DNA of 64,000 nt from GCA-002708315 sp964460905. Its GTDB lineage: Bacteria > Bacteroidota > Bacteroidia > Bacteroidales > F082. Numbering within the stretch: position 1 is the stretch's first letter; every line of letters begins with the position of its first letter. Location of the stretch: positions 83,677 through 147,676 of the forward strand of contig CAYWRM010000005.1 in NCBI GenBank assembly GCA_964460905.1, given 5' to 3'. Shown in pieces: positions 41,596 through 51,233 of the stretch. A program made the translations under genes and the position numbers. Below the pieces are notes generated by a model. The model had not been told where the DNA came from and did no database searches. It saw nothing but the letters and a program-made list of their open reading frames with translations.

Positions 41596-43536
41596 ATGAA
41601 AATTTTTATTTCATTAATCGCAATTTTGTTATTTTTTGTAGCAGCAAATGCTCAAGGAGTAATTGTTACTGATGACAATACATATACAGGAGACAATTCA
41701 GCCATGCTGGATATTAAATCCACTACTAAGGGTTTCCTAGTACCACGGTTGACAGAAGAACAAAAAAACAATATTTCAAATCCCGCTAAGGGTTTGTTGA
41801 TATTTCAACCCGATGGTAGTTTTGGTATGTATTACAATGCCGGAACACCATCATCTCCAGTCTGGAAGCAAATAGCCACAAATCCCATTGTTACTCTTGA
41901 AGATGCAGATGGAGATACCAAGATACAGATAGAAAAATCTGCGGATGAGGATAAGATAAGATTTGATGTTGGAGGAAGTGAGGTGATGATAATTGATAAT
42001 GACGGTAATATAGGTATTGGAACAAGCACACCAGAAGCTCCAATGCATATTGTAAGGGTAACGCTTGCAGGACATACTGTAAGTGATGTAGGAATAGTTA
42101 GACGCACTACCTCAGGAACACCAAGCAATGGTATCGGGGCTAATGTCGTATATGAGATAGAAGCAATAGATGGGTTAGTTGATGCATTAAATTACGAGAT
42201 TACGTTATCGGATGTAACTTCCGGTAGTGAAAGTTCATCTGTAAATTTTAATTCTCTTTCAGGTGGATCAACATGGAATCCGATTTCATTGGATGGAAAG
42301 AACAAAATTGTAAATCTTGGGGGAGATGGTGGCAAAGTTGGTATTGGAACAAGTACTCCAACAGCACCATTACATGTGGAAGGGGATTATCCTTCAACCA
42401 ATACTGCAGAACCAATAGGAGAGTTTTGTCGCACTACTTCCGGAACGCCAAGCAGTGGCATCGGGGTTAAAATGTGGACTGCGATAGAAGGAATAGGTGG
42501 GGTAGTTGATGCATTAGATGTCGAGATTACGTTATCGGATGTAACTTCCGGTAGTGAAAGTTCATCTGTAAATTTTAATACACTTTCAGGTGGATCAACA
42601 TGGAATCCGATTTCATTGGATGGAGAGAACAAACAAGTAAATTTTGGGGGAGATGGCGGCAAAGTTCTCATTGCACCAACAGGCACAACACAGGCAGCGA
42701 AAGTGCATATTGAAGAAAACAGCGGCACCTATCCGACTCTCAGGGTTGATGCAACAGGATCTGACCAAGGGGAAGCAGCCTATTTTAGAGCTACGGGTAC
42801 ATATGCTACATGTCTTTATGCTTATTCTGCACATAATACTGGAGTACTCGGCGTAGGTGATGGTTCCACTAGTCGTGGTGTTAGTGGTGTTTCAACACAA
42901 ATAAGCGGAGCAAATTTTGGAGTGTATGGAGAATCAAAGTCTATGTATGGCACAGGGGTTTATGGTATTGCATCAAGAAATGTAGGGGCAAATTGCGGAG
43001 TGCATGGAAAATCAGCATCGTTTTATGGTACAGGAGTCAAGGGGGAAGTAACAGCAACTACAGAGGTTAGTTATGGAGGTAAGTTTAGTTCTGCATCAAC
43101 AAGTGGTTATGGTGTGTTTTGTGAAACAACAGCAACCACGGGCTCTACATTCGGTGTATCTGCAAGAACACACTCAACAGGTGGTACAGCAGTTCGTGGA
43201 TATGCATCAGCAGGTACAGGGGCAACTATTGGGATACATGGAGAAGTTGACTCTCCAGATGGACTTGCCGGACGTTTTGATGGTAATGTCTATATTACCG
43301 ACAAGCTAGGGCTATGTTCTTCATCACCAGACACAAAACTGGATGTAAATGGAGTAGTAACAATTCAGGAAGTATCATCAACTCCATCAAATCCGGATGC
43401 AGATGGTGAAACAAGAGTTTATATAAAAGATAATAAGTACATCGTACAGTTTAATGATGGAGGTACTATTAAATATCGGTATATGGATTTAACAAGTACA
43501 GATGCAAACTGGACATATACTACTACAGCACCATAG
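41596..43536 (+). CDS. Secreted repeat-rich tail-fibre/adhesin-like protein
   Basis: A 646-residue exported protein with a signal peptide to about residue 19 (AANAQ). Next is the module MLDIKSTTKGFLVPRLTEEQ...PAKGLLIFQ (34-80) also found in the C1q-like proteins at 7471-9738. Two copies of a 79-residue unit follow (RTTSGTPSNGIG... to GGDGGKV, about 170-248 and 279-357). A Gly-rich region of GVYG/GVHG/GTGV motifs (about 400-560) resembles beta-helical fibres, and a C-terminal block begins SSPDTKLDVNGVVTIQ. No type IX sorting signal or enzyme domain is visible. Likely a surface fibre or adhesin. It has a promoter far upstream and a terminator just after it. Confidence 0.78.
   Translation: MKIFISLIAILLFFVAANAQGVIVTDDNTYTGDNSAMLDIKSTTKGFLVPRLTEEQKNNISNPAKGLLIFQPDGSFGMYYNAGTPSSPVWKQIATNPIVTLEDADGDTKIQIEKSADEDKIRFDVGGSEVMIIDNDGNIGIGTSTPEAPMHIVRVTLAGHTVSDVGIVRRTTSGTPSNGIGANVVYEIEAIDGLVDALNYEITLSDVTSGSESSSVNFNSLSGGSTWNPISLDGKNKIVNLGGDGGKVGIGTSTPTAPLHVEGDYPSTNTAEPIGEFCRTTSGTPSSGIGVKMWTAIEGIGGVVDALDVEITLSDVTSGSESSSVNFNTLSGGSTWNPISLDGENKQVNFGGDGGKVLIAPTGTTQAAKVHIEENSGTYPTLRVDATGSDQGEAAYFRATGTYATCLYAYSAHNTGVLGVGDGSTSRGVSGVSTQISGANFGVYGESKSMYGTGVYGIASRNVGANCGVHGKSASFYGTGVKGEVTATTEVSYGGKFSSASTSGYGVFCETTATTGSTFGVSARTHSTGGTAVRGYASAGTGATIGIHGEVDSPDGLAGRFDGNVYITDKLGLCSSSPDTKLDVNGVVTIQEVSSTPSNPDADGETRVYIKDNKYIVQFNDGGTIKYRYMDLTSTDANWTYTTTAP
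42103..42339 (+). repeat. Intragenic 237-bp repeat, copy 1
   Basis: In-frame unit that recurs at 42430-42666. The stretch around GATGTAACTTCCGGTAGTG is identical for more than 50 bp in both copies, pointing to a recent duplication or gene conversion. Confidence 0.8.
42430..42666 (+). repeat. Intragenic 237-bp repeat, copy 2
   Basis: Second copy of the unit at 42103-42339, 327 bp downstream and in frame. The ends have diverged more than the middle. Confidence 0.8.
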
Positions 43537-43607
43537 TATCTCTTTCATAGATTTAATTTATTGATTAATAAATGTTAATAACCAAGAGGTAGGTTTTTTG
43601 GTTGGCA

Positions 43608-43641
43608 CAGTTATCAGATATTAACTGGTAACTGAGTTTTT
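43608..43641 (+). terminator. Terminator between the convergent secreted-protein and gatD genes
   Basis: CAGTTATCAG pairs with CTGGTAACTG around a 7-nt loop, followed by TTTTT. It sits between the stop of the plus-strand gene and the stop of gatD. Confidence 0.68.
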
Positions 43642-43644
43642 AAA

Positions 43645-45030
43645 CTACTTATGTACATCTTTAATAAACGCCTCAACCTCAGGAACACCACCTTGATATA
43701 CTAAATAACCATTGTAAGGTTCGCGTTTTGTTATTTCGTCGTTTATGGGATCAAGCATCATTCTTTTTACCTCTTCAGGGTCTTCAGTTTGGCCTAATAT
43801 CCAACTAAGCTTAACCCATGCAACTTCGGGTAACATATTCCCTGCAGGGATAATTCCTTTGGCCATCATATCACGACCTGTATCGTATACAAACATTTGA
43901 ACATAGCCCCAAATTGTTTGTAACGTCATAAACATGTGAACACCTTTTGAATGTGCACGCTCAATTGCAGGGTAAAGTTCTTTATTAACGTGGCCCAGTC
44001 CGGTACCAACAATAATAATTCCTTTATACCCTTTTTCAACCATTGCATCAAGAACATCAGGAGACATACCAGGGTAATAATAAAGCATTGTTACCTTATC
44101 ACTGAAATAAGGAAGTATTTTAACATTGTTATCATTTCGACGTTTGTTATAGGTTTTTTTGATAGGAATTATTTCTTCACGGTTTATTCTTGCCAGCGGA
44201 GTATCACCAATGGTACGGAATGTTGACCTGTAAGATGAGTGCATCTTACGAACTCGTGTGCCTTTATGAAGTAATCCATATTCATCAGAAGTAGGACCAA
44301 ACATACATACCATTACTTCAGCAATATCTGACTGCCCAGCTGCTTTCATAGCATGCATAAGATTTAAGGCAGCATCAGAACTTGGTCTGTCAGATGATCG
44401 TTGTGAACCTACCAGTACCACAGGAACAGGTAAATTTTGACACATAAATGTTAAGGCAGCCCCGGTATGGTGAAGGGTGTCAGTCCCATGCCCAATAACA
44501 ATTCCGTCAATACCTTTTTCAATTTCTTTTCCGATAGCTTTGGCAAGAGCAATATATTGTTTTGGTCCCATATTTTCACTAAAAACAGCAAAAATCTTTT
44601 CTGTGTCAAGATTACATATATCGGCCAATTCGGGAACAGCGCCATATAGCTCACCCGGTGAAAATGCAGGTATAACAGCACCTGTACGATAGTCAAGACG
44701 TGAGGCAATAGTTCCTCCTGTTCCAAATAATTTTACATAGGGCAAACCTTTAGTAATAGGAAATTCTTTTTCAGGAATCTTATAATTAGCCTTTTTATAT
44801 CCTGTTTCTTTCATGCTGGTAATAGTACCGGTGTCAATCCCAATATTATAACCAGTAATAATTTTAACAACAATATGTGTGTCATCATCGTTTTCAGAGC
44901 GAGGTAATACCGTGCCTTCAAAAGTTCCTCGTGTAGTATTAGCTACAACAGTTCCCCAAACCCTGACTTTATATTTTTTCAGTAACTTTAAAGCCTCACC
45001 TTTATATCCTTGAAATATGTCGTTATCCAT
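43645..45030 (-). CDS. gatD: Glu-tRNA(Gln) amidotransferase subunit D (archaeal type)
   Basis: A 461-residue asparaginase-like subunit that releases ammonia from an amide donor for Glu-tRNA(Gln) conversion to Gln-tRNA(Gln). An N-terminal beta domain (about 1-90) is followed by the asparaginase core. The core has KLFGTGGTIASRLDY (first catalytic Thr), GIVIGHGTDTLHHTGAALTFM (second Thr, with Asp), VVLVGSQRSSDRPSSDAALNL and MFGPTSDEYGLLHKGTRVRKMHSSYRSTF, which is specific for GatD rather than free asparaginases. It starts 1 nt after the gatE stop, so the two are coupled. GatDE is the archaeal-type enzyme, unusual in bacteria. Confidence 0.94.
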   Translation of the reverse strand: MDNDIFQGYKGEALKLLKKYKVRVWGTVVANTTRGTFEGTVLPRSENDDDTHIVVKIITGYNIGIDTGTITSMKETGYKKANYKIPEKEFPITKGLPYVKLFGTGGTIASRLDYRTGAVIPAFSPGELYGAVPELADICNLDTEKIFAVFSENMGPKQYIALAKAIGKEIEKGIDGIVIGHGTDTLHHTGAALTFMCQNLPVPVVLVGSQRSSDRPSSDAALNLMHAMKAAGQSDIAEVMVCMFGPTSDEYGLLHKGTRVRKMHSSYRSTFRTIGDTPLARINREEIIPIKKTYNKRRNDNNVKILPYFSDKVTMLYYYPGMSPDVLDAMVEKGYKGIIIVGTGLGHVNKELYPAIERAHSKGVHMFMTLQTIWGYVQMFVYDTGRDMMAKGIIPAGNMLPEVAWVKLSWILGQTEDPEEVKRMMLDPINDEITKREPYNGYLVYQGGVPEVEAFIKDVHK

Positions 45031-45031
45031 C

Positions 45032-46972
45032 TTAAATCTCTTTGCTTAATTCAGTTAAATTAACATTACCTATGGCAATATTTCTAAGGCTGCCCATTAC
45101 CCAGTTTTTAAGGTCGGTTTCTGAGATGTCACCATCTTTACTTTCTGCAAACTTATCGTGAAGTACTTGTAGCTTTGAAAGGATTTCCTCTTTTGAATAT
45201 TTTTTGAAGTTTATGCTTGTGAGTATTGAATCATAATCCATCTTGGGATGCACTATCATTTCTGGCAACATCTTCTCGGCTAATTCGTGAGTAATTCCAT
45301 TTTTGTTGAGGAAACTAAAAACTTTGTAAACCTTTTCATAATCAAATTTTTCCGGGCCTTTATAATGTCCTTCCGCAAATTTTACTTCATGTCCGAAAAA
45401 TGTACCTGCATAGGAAGGTTTAACCTCAAGTTCATTAATAATTTTTTCAATTATAGGGAATAAGTTTTTAGAAAAAATGTATGTGTAAACACTTTCGGGT
45501 ACACCCCACTTTTTTAATTGTTTGTAGTTATCAATAACATCTCTTGGAAGTCCGGCATTAAGAGATTGAATATAACTATCTTTTAATGGAATAGGAGCTG
45601 AGTCGGTATCAGGATACATACGATCGGCTCCGGGTAGTACACGTTCAAAAATGGTTGTTCCATCTTCGAATGATTTACGTGTTTCTTCCGGTACTCCAAC
45701 TAAAGCCATCTTGCATCTCTCTTCAATGGTTTCAATAGCTGTTGCCATATCTGCCTCATCTCCCCATATAATTACTTGAGCATCAACGGGTTTTGAGGTA
45801 AGCAGTTTTTTTATTTTCTCCCATTGACTTTCATTAAGCATTGGTTCAAGTTCCTCTGAGTGAGTCATGTTTGGTTTTTCGATGCAGGCAATAACTTTAA
45901 GACGGTTAATCAACTCATCGGCAAACATTTGGTTGGGTTGGGTGAAGTATGACAAAGCACCTTCAAACTTAGGTAGATTGATTGCAATTACTTTTTCTTT
46001 ATCAGAGATTCCATCAATGTCCTTAAAAAGATTTTTAACACTAATATTATTCGTTTTCCAATCATCAGGATTGTCAATTCTGCTAAGCAGCATATCTTTA
46101 ATTTGGAGTAGTGCCCATTGCCTGAATGCTTCGTTATGTGTAAGCTCGGGGATCCATTTTGTATGAGCAACTCCCTTAATTTCAACACGACTTCCTCCTT
46201 TACAGCTAACATTAACATCCTGACGTCCTGCACCCATTCCTGTTCGTACTTTTCCAGTACTTCTGTTCAAAAAACGGATATAATCACAACCTTCCTTAAC
46301 TTCATCCGGGTTAGCAAAATCAGGATAAGTAACAGTTTCGATCAAAGGCATGCCAAGCCTGTCGGTTTTGTACACACGAATGTGTCCAATATCTGAAATC
46401 TCACGACACGAATCTTCTTCAATACTTAGTTGAATTAGTCTTATTTTTTTATGTGGTAACTCCAACTCTCCCTCAACACCAAGTATTGCAGTACGCTGAA
46501 ACCCGGTTGGAATACTACCATCAAGATATTGTTTTCGTGTAATATGCACTTCACCTACAATATTGAGTTTTGATAATAGTGAAATCTCAAGAGCTTTTTC
46601 CAAAGCATCCATGTTTATTGGAAAAGGTGGAGTATCATCAACTTCGTAAGTGCAAGCATTCTCATTGTTAATACGATAAATAATCTCTTTGCGGGTTTTA
46701 AACTCCATCAGAGCTGTTCCATCGTATTCACCAAGTTCACTTAGAGTTGGCCTCATATGCCGAATTATTTCAGCATCAAAATCATCGCTATGATTATATA
46801 TGCCTGCCGGACAATGACAAAATAATTTTTCCTCAGTTAACAGCTGTTGGTGAACCTCAAGCCCCGACATAAATCCAATTGAGTCATATGTGCTTTGAGT
46901 TGCTTTATTTCTAGTAACATAGCCAACTTTTTTCTTGCTGTTTTTATAATTTGATTTTGAATAAAAACTCAT
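45032..46972 (-). CDS. gatE: Glu-tRNA(Gln) amidotransferase subunit E (archaeal type)
   Basis: A 646-residue GatB-like tRNA-binding and kinase subunit. The start GFMSGLEVHQQLLTEEKLFCHCPAG (near 33-57) and VDDTPPFPINMDALEKALEIS are the GatE/GatB core. SGPTGFQRT-like text appears here as GSIPTGFQRTAILG. The insertion of about 100 residues with INLPKFEGAL, EERCKMALVGVPEETRKSFEDGTTIFERVLPGADRMYPDTD is the AspRS-like domain that distinguishes archaeal GatE from bacterial GatB. A YqeY-type helical tail closes the protein. It is encoded directly before gatD with a coupled start. A GatAB-type set was not seen in the window. Confidence 0.95.
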   Translation of the reverse strand: MSFYSKSNYKNSKKKVGYVTRNKATQSTYDSIGFMSGLEVHQQLLTEEKLFCHCPAGIYNHSDDFDAEIIRHMRPTLSELGEYDGTALMEFKTRKEIIYRINNENACTYEVDDTPPFPINMDALEKALEISLLSKLNIVGEVHITRKQYLDGSIPTGFQRTAILGVEGELELPHKKIRLIQLSIEEDSCREISDIGHIRVYKTDRLGMPLIETVTYPDFANPDEVKEGCDYIRFLNRSTGKVRTGMGAGRQDVNVSCKGGSRVEIKGVAHTKWIPELTHNEAFRQWALLQIKDMLLSRIDNPDDWKTNNISVKNLFKDIDGISDKEKVIAINLPKFEGALSYFTQPNQMFADELINRLKVIACIEKPNMTHSEELEPMLNESQWEKIKKLLTSKPVDAQVIIWGDEADMATAIETIEERCKMALVGVPEETRKSFEDGTTIFERVLPGADRMYPDTDSAPIPLKDSYIQSLNAGLPRDVIDNYKQLKKWGVPESVYTYIFSKNLFPIIEKIINELEVKPSYAGTFFGHEVKFAEGHYKGPEKFDYEKVYKVFSFLNKNGITHELAEKMLPEMIVHPKMDYDSILTSINFKKYSKEEILSKLQVLHDKFAESKDGDISETDLKNWVMGSLRNIAIGNVNLTELSKEI

Positions 46973-47006
46973 TTACAGATATTTTTGTGCTTATGCGAAA
47001 AAAGCC

Positions 47007-47014
47007 CAAATTTA
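47007..47014 (-). promoter_or_regulatory. Candidate -7 box for gatE-gatD
   Basis: The minus-strand reading is TAAATTTG (TAnnTTTG consensus), about 35 nt upstream of the gatE start. No -33 box was identified. Confidence 0.38.
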
Positions 47015-47181
47015 AGAAAAATGAGAAGAGGTTTGATGGTAATTAATAAAAGTTTCACACTGAAAATTAGATATAGAAATAAATATAAAATTCAGAAAAA
47101 TTAGCAAGTTGAGTAAGAATAAATAAGCTGCCACAGATCCACAGATCTTAAAATAATTATTTTTACATTTAAAACAACAAA

Positions 47182-48780
47182 GTGCCTTTTATAAATATTG
47201 TACTGAAAATATTAGTAGAATACCTATTTTTGCATTATAAAATTTTAATAGTGACTGGCGTAACCAAGTATGTAATAGCGATTCTCGGCATTTCTTTTAT
47301 TCTTACAAATGTTGTTGCACAACAAAAATCCAGGGTAAATATTGAGCATGCAGATACATTTAAGTATAATGCAAAGTTTGGTAAGGATATTCAACGACTA
47401 ATTGGTAACGTTGTCATTCGTCAGGATTCAACGTTATTTTATTGTGATAGTGCATATATAAATGAGGTTAAAAATAGTTTCGAAGCTTTTAGTAATGTGC
47501 ATATTAAGGTAAATGACACAGTTGATGTATATAGTTCACGGATGTTGTATGATGGAAATACAAAAATTGCTGAATTATTTGATAGTGTCCGACTAATTGA
47601 TAAAAACACAATATTAACTACCGATCATCTTATTTATAACAGAAAATCAAAAACAGCACTATATAATATTGGCGGAAGAATTGTAAATAAAAATAATATT
47701 CTTGTAAGTAAAAAAGGGGTGTATTATACCAGTACACGTACTTTTCATTTCAGGAAAGATGTAGTACTGACCAATCCTGATCAGGAAACATATTCTGATA
47801 CACTTATTTATAACACAAACAATGAAACTGCATACTTCTTAGGACCTACTGTGATAAGAGGAAAAGAAAGCATGATATACTGTGAAAATGGTTGGTATGA
47901 CACAAAAAATGATTTATCAAAGCTTGTCGAAAGACCATCTATTACTAATGTTGATCAAACCATTACAGCTGATAGTATTTATTATGATAACAACGTCTTT
48001 TTTGGTAAGGCAATGGGTAATGTTACTATTATCGACACTTCACACAAAGTTATTCTTACCGGAAAAAGAGGAGAGCTTTGGGATAAAAAAGGAATGTCAT
48101 ATGTAACTGATAGTGCAGTTGCTATTACTTACGATAGTCATGATTCATTATTTATTCATGCAGATACTATGTGGCTAAATTTTGATAAGGACAGGAAAAT
48201 AAAAATGATGCAGGCTTACTATGGCGTTCGATTTTACAGGAAAAATTTACAGGGCAAGTGTGATTCTTTATCATATAGCATGACAGACTCAACCATAAGG
48301 ATGTATGATAAACCAGTTATTTGGTCAGGGAAAAACCAGTTAACTGCTGATTCTATTGCAATAGCGGTTTCAGGTAACCGTGCCGATTCACTTATGATGT
48401 ATAATACTTCATTTATAGTATCCAAGGATTCGATTGAAACATTTAACCAAATAAGAGGTAAAAATATGGTTGCTTATTTTGTTAATAATGAATTATCAAA
48501 AATAAATGTGAATGGAAATGCCCAAACGGTTTATTACGTACGTGAAGAAGATGGCTATTTAATTGGTGTTGATTTAGCTGAATCAAGTACTATGACAATA
48601 CGTATAAAAAATAGTGAAATACAAACGATAAGTTATCAATCATCTGTTGACGAAGATATGTTCCCTCCAAAAGAGCTTACAGAGAAAGAAACTAAGTTAA
48701 AGGATTTCTCATGGCAAAAAGAGCTGCGACCAGAAAACAAAATGGATATTTTTAGAAGAGAAAATCCTGAAGATAAATAA
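47182..48780 (+). CDS. OstA/LptA-like periplasmic protein
   Basis: A 532-residue protein made of repeated OstA (LptA-like) strands, for example RLIGNVVIRQDSTLFYCDSA, FEAFSNVHIKVNDTVDVYSSRMLYDG and TALYNIGGRIVNKNNILVSKKGVYY. A hydrophobic export segment precedes them (KYVIAILGISFILTNVVAQQ). No ATG is available at the N-terminus: starts are a GTG at 47182 or, fitting the signal peptide better, a GTG at 47251. Bacteroidota have such long OstA-like proteins beside MlaD and the cell-wall amidase, and they are thought to act in lipopolysaccharide transport. The last ~40 residues are charged and probably disordered. Confidence 0.85.
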   Translation: MPFINIVLKILVEYLFLHYKILIVTGVTKYVIAILGISFILTNVVAQQKSRVNIEHADTFKYNAKFGKDIQRLIGNVVIRQDSTLFYCDSAYINEVKNSFEAFSNVHIKVNDTVDVYSSRMLYDGNTKIAELFDSVRLIDKNTILTTDHLIYNRKSKTALYNIGGRIVNKNNILVSKKGVYYTSTRTFHFRKDVVLTNPDQETYSDTLIYNTNNETAYFLGPTVIRGKESMIYCENGWYDTKNDLSKLVERPSITNVDQTITADSIYYDNNVFFGKAMGNVTIIDTSHKVILTGKRGELWDKKGMSYVTDSAVAITYDSHDSLFIHADTMWLNFDKDRKIKMMQAYYGVRFYRKNLQGKCDSLSYSMTDSTIRMYDKPVIWSGKNQLTADSIAIAVSGNRADSLMMYNTSFIVSKDSIETFNQIRGKNMVAYFVNNELSKINVNGNAQTVYYVREEDGYLIGVDLAESSTMTIRIKNSEIQTISYQSSVDEDMFPPKELTEKETKLKDFSWQKELRPENKMDIFRRENPEDK

Positions 48781-48816
48781 ACCAAAACTTCTGACTTCCA
48801 GATTCGGTCTTCTGAT

Positions 48817-49779
48817 TTAAAACAGCGAGAACCTAACGTACCTTTTTGGATTCCTCTTAATGTCAACTAACAACGAATCGAGAGCTGTAGCTGATCTATT
48901 TAGCTCAAGATAGAGACTGTCGTTATTTATAAGCATACCAAGTGATCCTTCGCCGTTATTTACTTTATCAAGTATTGTTTGTACATTATCAAGTGACTTG
49001 TTTAATCGTGCAAAAGTGCCTGGAATTTCAGATTTAGCTAATGAATCACTAATCATTTCAAAGTTTTCAACAATAGCAGTGATATTACCTCTGTTTTCTC
49101 TAAATGTGGTTGTTAATGAATCAAGGTTAATAAGAATTGCAGAAATACGTGTTGACTCTTCAACTACTAATGTGTCAATATTTGAGGTGGCATTTTGAAG
49201 ATTGGCAAGGGTTTTCTCTATATTTAAAAAACTTTCTGCAAGATTTTCTCTCGCCGATTTATTAAAAATTGATTGAAAAGCTACAACCAAAGTATCTATA
49301 GAAGCCATTAAATTCTCTGCCTTCTTTTTTATTGGTTGAACTTGAGCATTTACTTCAGCCATTAACCCGGCTTCAACACTAGTTGGAAGTGTATCTCCCT
49401 CTTGAAGAATTTCACTAGAATTGCCAAGTAATAATTCAACTGCCTTTGATCCCATTAAATCAGAACTAAATATACGAGCAATTGTATTTTTTGGTATGGG
49501 GAAATCAGTACTTAGCATTACACTAACCATTATATCTCCAGACAAATCAGGGTTAAAATAAACATTCTTAACCTGCCCAACTCGCAAACCATTTATAACA
49601 ACAGGGTTGGCTTTGATTAACCCATTTACCTTGGCGTAACTAGCATAATAAATAGTTTCTTTTTTGAACAGATCAGTGCTCTTTAAGAAGTTAAATCCCC
49701 AAACAAATATTACAATTGCAGTAATAAAGCTTGCACCTATAATGACAGGTTTAAATCTTTTTTTTGTTTTTTCAGCCAT
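48817..49779 (-). CDS. mlaD: MlaD-family lipid-transport protein (MCE domain)
   Basis: A 320-residue protein with one N-terminal membrane helix (about 11-32) and an MCE domain (about 38-118: YYASYAKVNGLIKANPVVINGLRVGQVKNVYF, IFSSDLMGSKAVELLLG). A long coiled-coil tail has repeated I/L-x-LDSLT-like heptads to near the C-terminus. MlaD hexamers bind phospholipid in the periplasm as part of an ABC lipid transporter between the membranes. The permease and ATPase partners are not in this window. It follows the amidase gene on the same strand (171-nt gap) and is convergent with the OstA-like gene. Confidence 0.92.
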   Translation of the reverse strand: MAEKTKKRFKPVIIGASFITAIVIFVWGFNFLKSTDLFKKETIYYASYAKVNGLIKANPVVINGLRVGQVKNVYFNPDLSGDIMVSVMLSTDFPIPKNTIARIFSSDLMGSKAVELLLGNSSEILQEGDTLPTSVEAGLMAEVNAQVQPIKKKAENLMASIDTLVVAFQSIFNKSARENLAESFLNIEKTLANLQNATSNIDTLVVEESTRISAILINLDSLTTTFRENRGNITAIVENFEMISDSLAKSEIPGTFARLNKSLDNVQTILDKVNNGEGSLGMLINNDSLYLELNRSATALDSLLVDIKRNPKRYVRFSLF

Positions 49780-49950
49780 CTTTATATTATAAGACTGTTT
49801 AAATAATAATAGCAGTATTAAAAACGCTAAGTTAAGTAAAATGTTATTTGATGTACAGAGATATTTGAATATTTTAGTTTAACAATAAGGATTTTGGATA
49901 TAGTATAAATTGAATATTTTTATAATTAAAGGAAGACATAAATCTTAATT

Positions 49951-51090
49951 CTAATGTTTCCCAATTAACTTTGCCTCGTTAAGACTTATTCTTTTACCTT
50001 CATAAAAAGCTACTACAAACGCATCAGAGAATCCTGCTGCCCTAACTTTTTTCTGATAGTTAACTGTCTCAATAAGAGTGTAAAAACTGCCTGTAGTATA
50101 TTTATACATACCATTGTGCTTATAATAGGATAGGTTCTCAAGCTTCTTAAATCTAGAGTCTGATAAAAGTAGCTGACTTGGGCTAGTGTAAAACTGTACT
50201 CTATATAATACTCCTGTTTTATTCGCAGGATCAATTAATTTAGCTTTTTCTGAATTATCATTATCAGTTTTAACTACAGGTTTACGATATTCCCATGCAT
50301 TATTTTCTTTTTCAAATTCCCTTTTGTATTCTTTAATAGCTCTGTAAATAGCTGATGCCATAAAAACTTGTCCGTCCTTCGATCTTAGAAATTTTTCTTC
50401 GGTAGGGTTACTCAAATAACCAAGTTCAATAAGAACTGATGGCATAGAGGTTTTCCATAGTACTAAAAACCCAGCCTGCTGTACACTTCTGTCTTTTCGG
50501 CCAACTCTTTCGCTGAATTGTCTTTGAATCTTTTCAGCAACAACTGAGCTTTTATCAAGTTTATCACCCTGAAATAAAGTAAGACTTATTAACGATTCGG
50601 GTGCATTAGGGTCAAAATTATCATATTTAACAGCAGCGTCCTCTTCCAATAGAATTGCTGCATTTTCTTTCATCGCAACTTCCATATTTCTGTTAGTGCG
50701 ATTATCTTCAACCCCCAGTACATAAGTTTCTGTCCCATAAATTTTTGAAGAATTGTTTGCATTACAATGAATTGATATGAAAAGATCAGCATTGCTTTTG
50801 TTTGCGATTTCACCCCTTTTATGTAATGGGATAAATTTGTCTGTTGATCTGGTATAAATAACTTTAACGTCAGGAAGATTGTCTTTTATATAACCTCCTG
50901 TCAATAAGGTAACTGCAAGTGCAATATCTTTTTCTTTCGAATATTTACCAAGTGCCCCAGGGTCTTTTCCTCCATGTCCTGCATCAATGACAATAGTTTT
51001 AATTTTACTACCTTTTTGTGCATAAAGTGGTTGAAAAGCAATTTGGATTGCCATCAAAATAACTATGCCAAAATATATCTGTGTTTTCAA
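49951..51090 (-). CDS. N-acetylmuramoyl-L-alanine amidase (Amidase_3)
   Basis: A 379-residue exported zinc amidase that cuts the stem peptide from peptidoglycan during cell separation. A signal peptide (to about LYAQ, residue 25) is followed by the catalytic domain (about 32-240) with zinc and catalytic residues in IDAGHGGKDPGA (His), the Glu of YSKEKDI, FISIHCNAN (second His) and VLIELGYLSN (Glu). An extra segment with NNAWEYR precedes a C-terminal SPOR-like domain (about 290-375; GVLYRVQFYTSPSQL, KYTTGSFYTLIETV) for binding denuded glycan. Of normal length for Bacteroidota AmiC-type enzymes. Confidence 0.93.
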   Translation of the reverse strand: MKTQIYFGIVILMAIQIAFQPLYAQKGSKIKTIVIDAGHGGKDPGALGKYSKEKDIALAVTLLTGGYIKDNLPDVKVIYTRSTDKFIPLHKRGEIANKSNADLFISIHCNANNSSKIYGTETYVLGVEDNRTNRNMEVAMKENAAILLEEDAAVKYDNFDPNAPESLISLTLFQGDKLDKSSVVAEKIQRQFSERVGRKDRSVQQAGFLVLWKTSMPSVLIELGYLSNPTEEKFLRSKDGQVFMASAIYRAIKEYKREFEKENNAWEYRKPVVKTDNDNSEKAKLIDPANKTGVLYRVQFYTSPSQLLLSDSRFKKLENLSYYKHNGMYKYTTGSFYTLIETVNYQKKVRAAGFSDAFVVAFYEGKRISLNEAKLIGKH

Positions 51091-51128
51091 TCTATTATAG
51101 TTACTGCGTATTAAAGGACTTCCAAAAA

Positions 51129-51136
51129 CAAAAGTA
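51129..51136 (-). promoter_or_regulatory. Candidate -7 box for the amidase gene
   Basis: The minus-strand reading is TACTTTTG, a full TAnnTTTG match, giving a leader of about 32 nt. No -33 box was found. Confidence 0.4.
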
Positions 51137-51233
51137 ATTCAAAGTAAATATTAATGCTTTGTGGCCAATTTAATTTATTAACAAGGCTTTGATAATTATT
51201 AAACTCGTTAAGTGAGTATTTGTTTTAATATGA

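Noticed and set aside
43645..45030. Plain L-asparaginase
   Set aside because: The N-terminal beta domain and the coupled gatE gene identify it as GatD.
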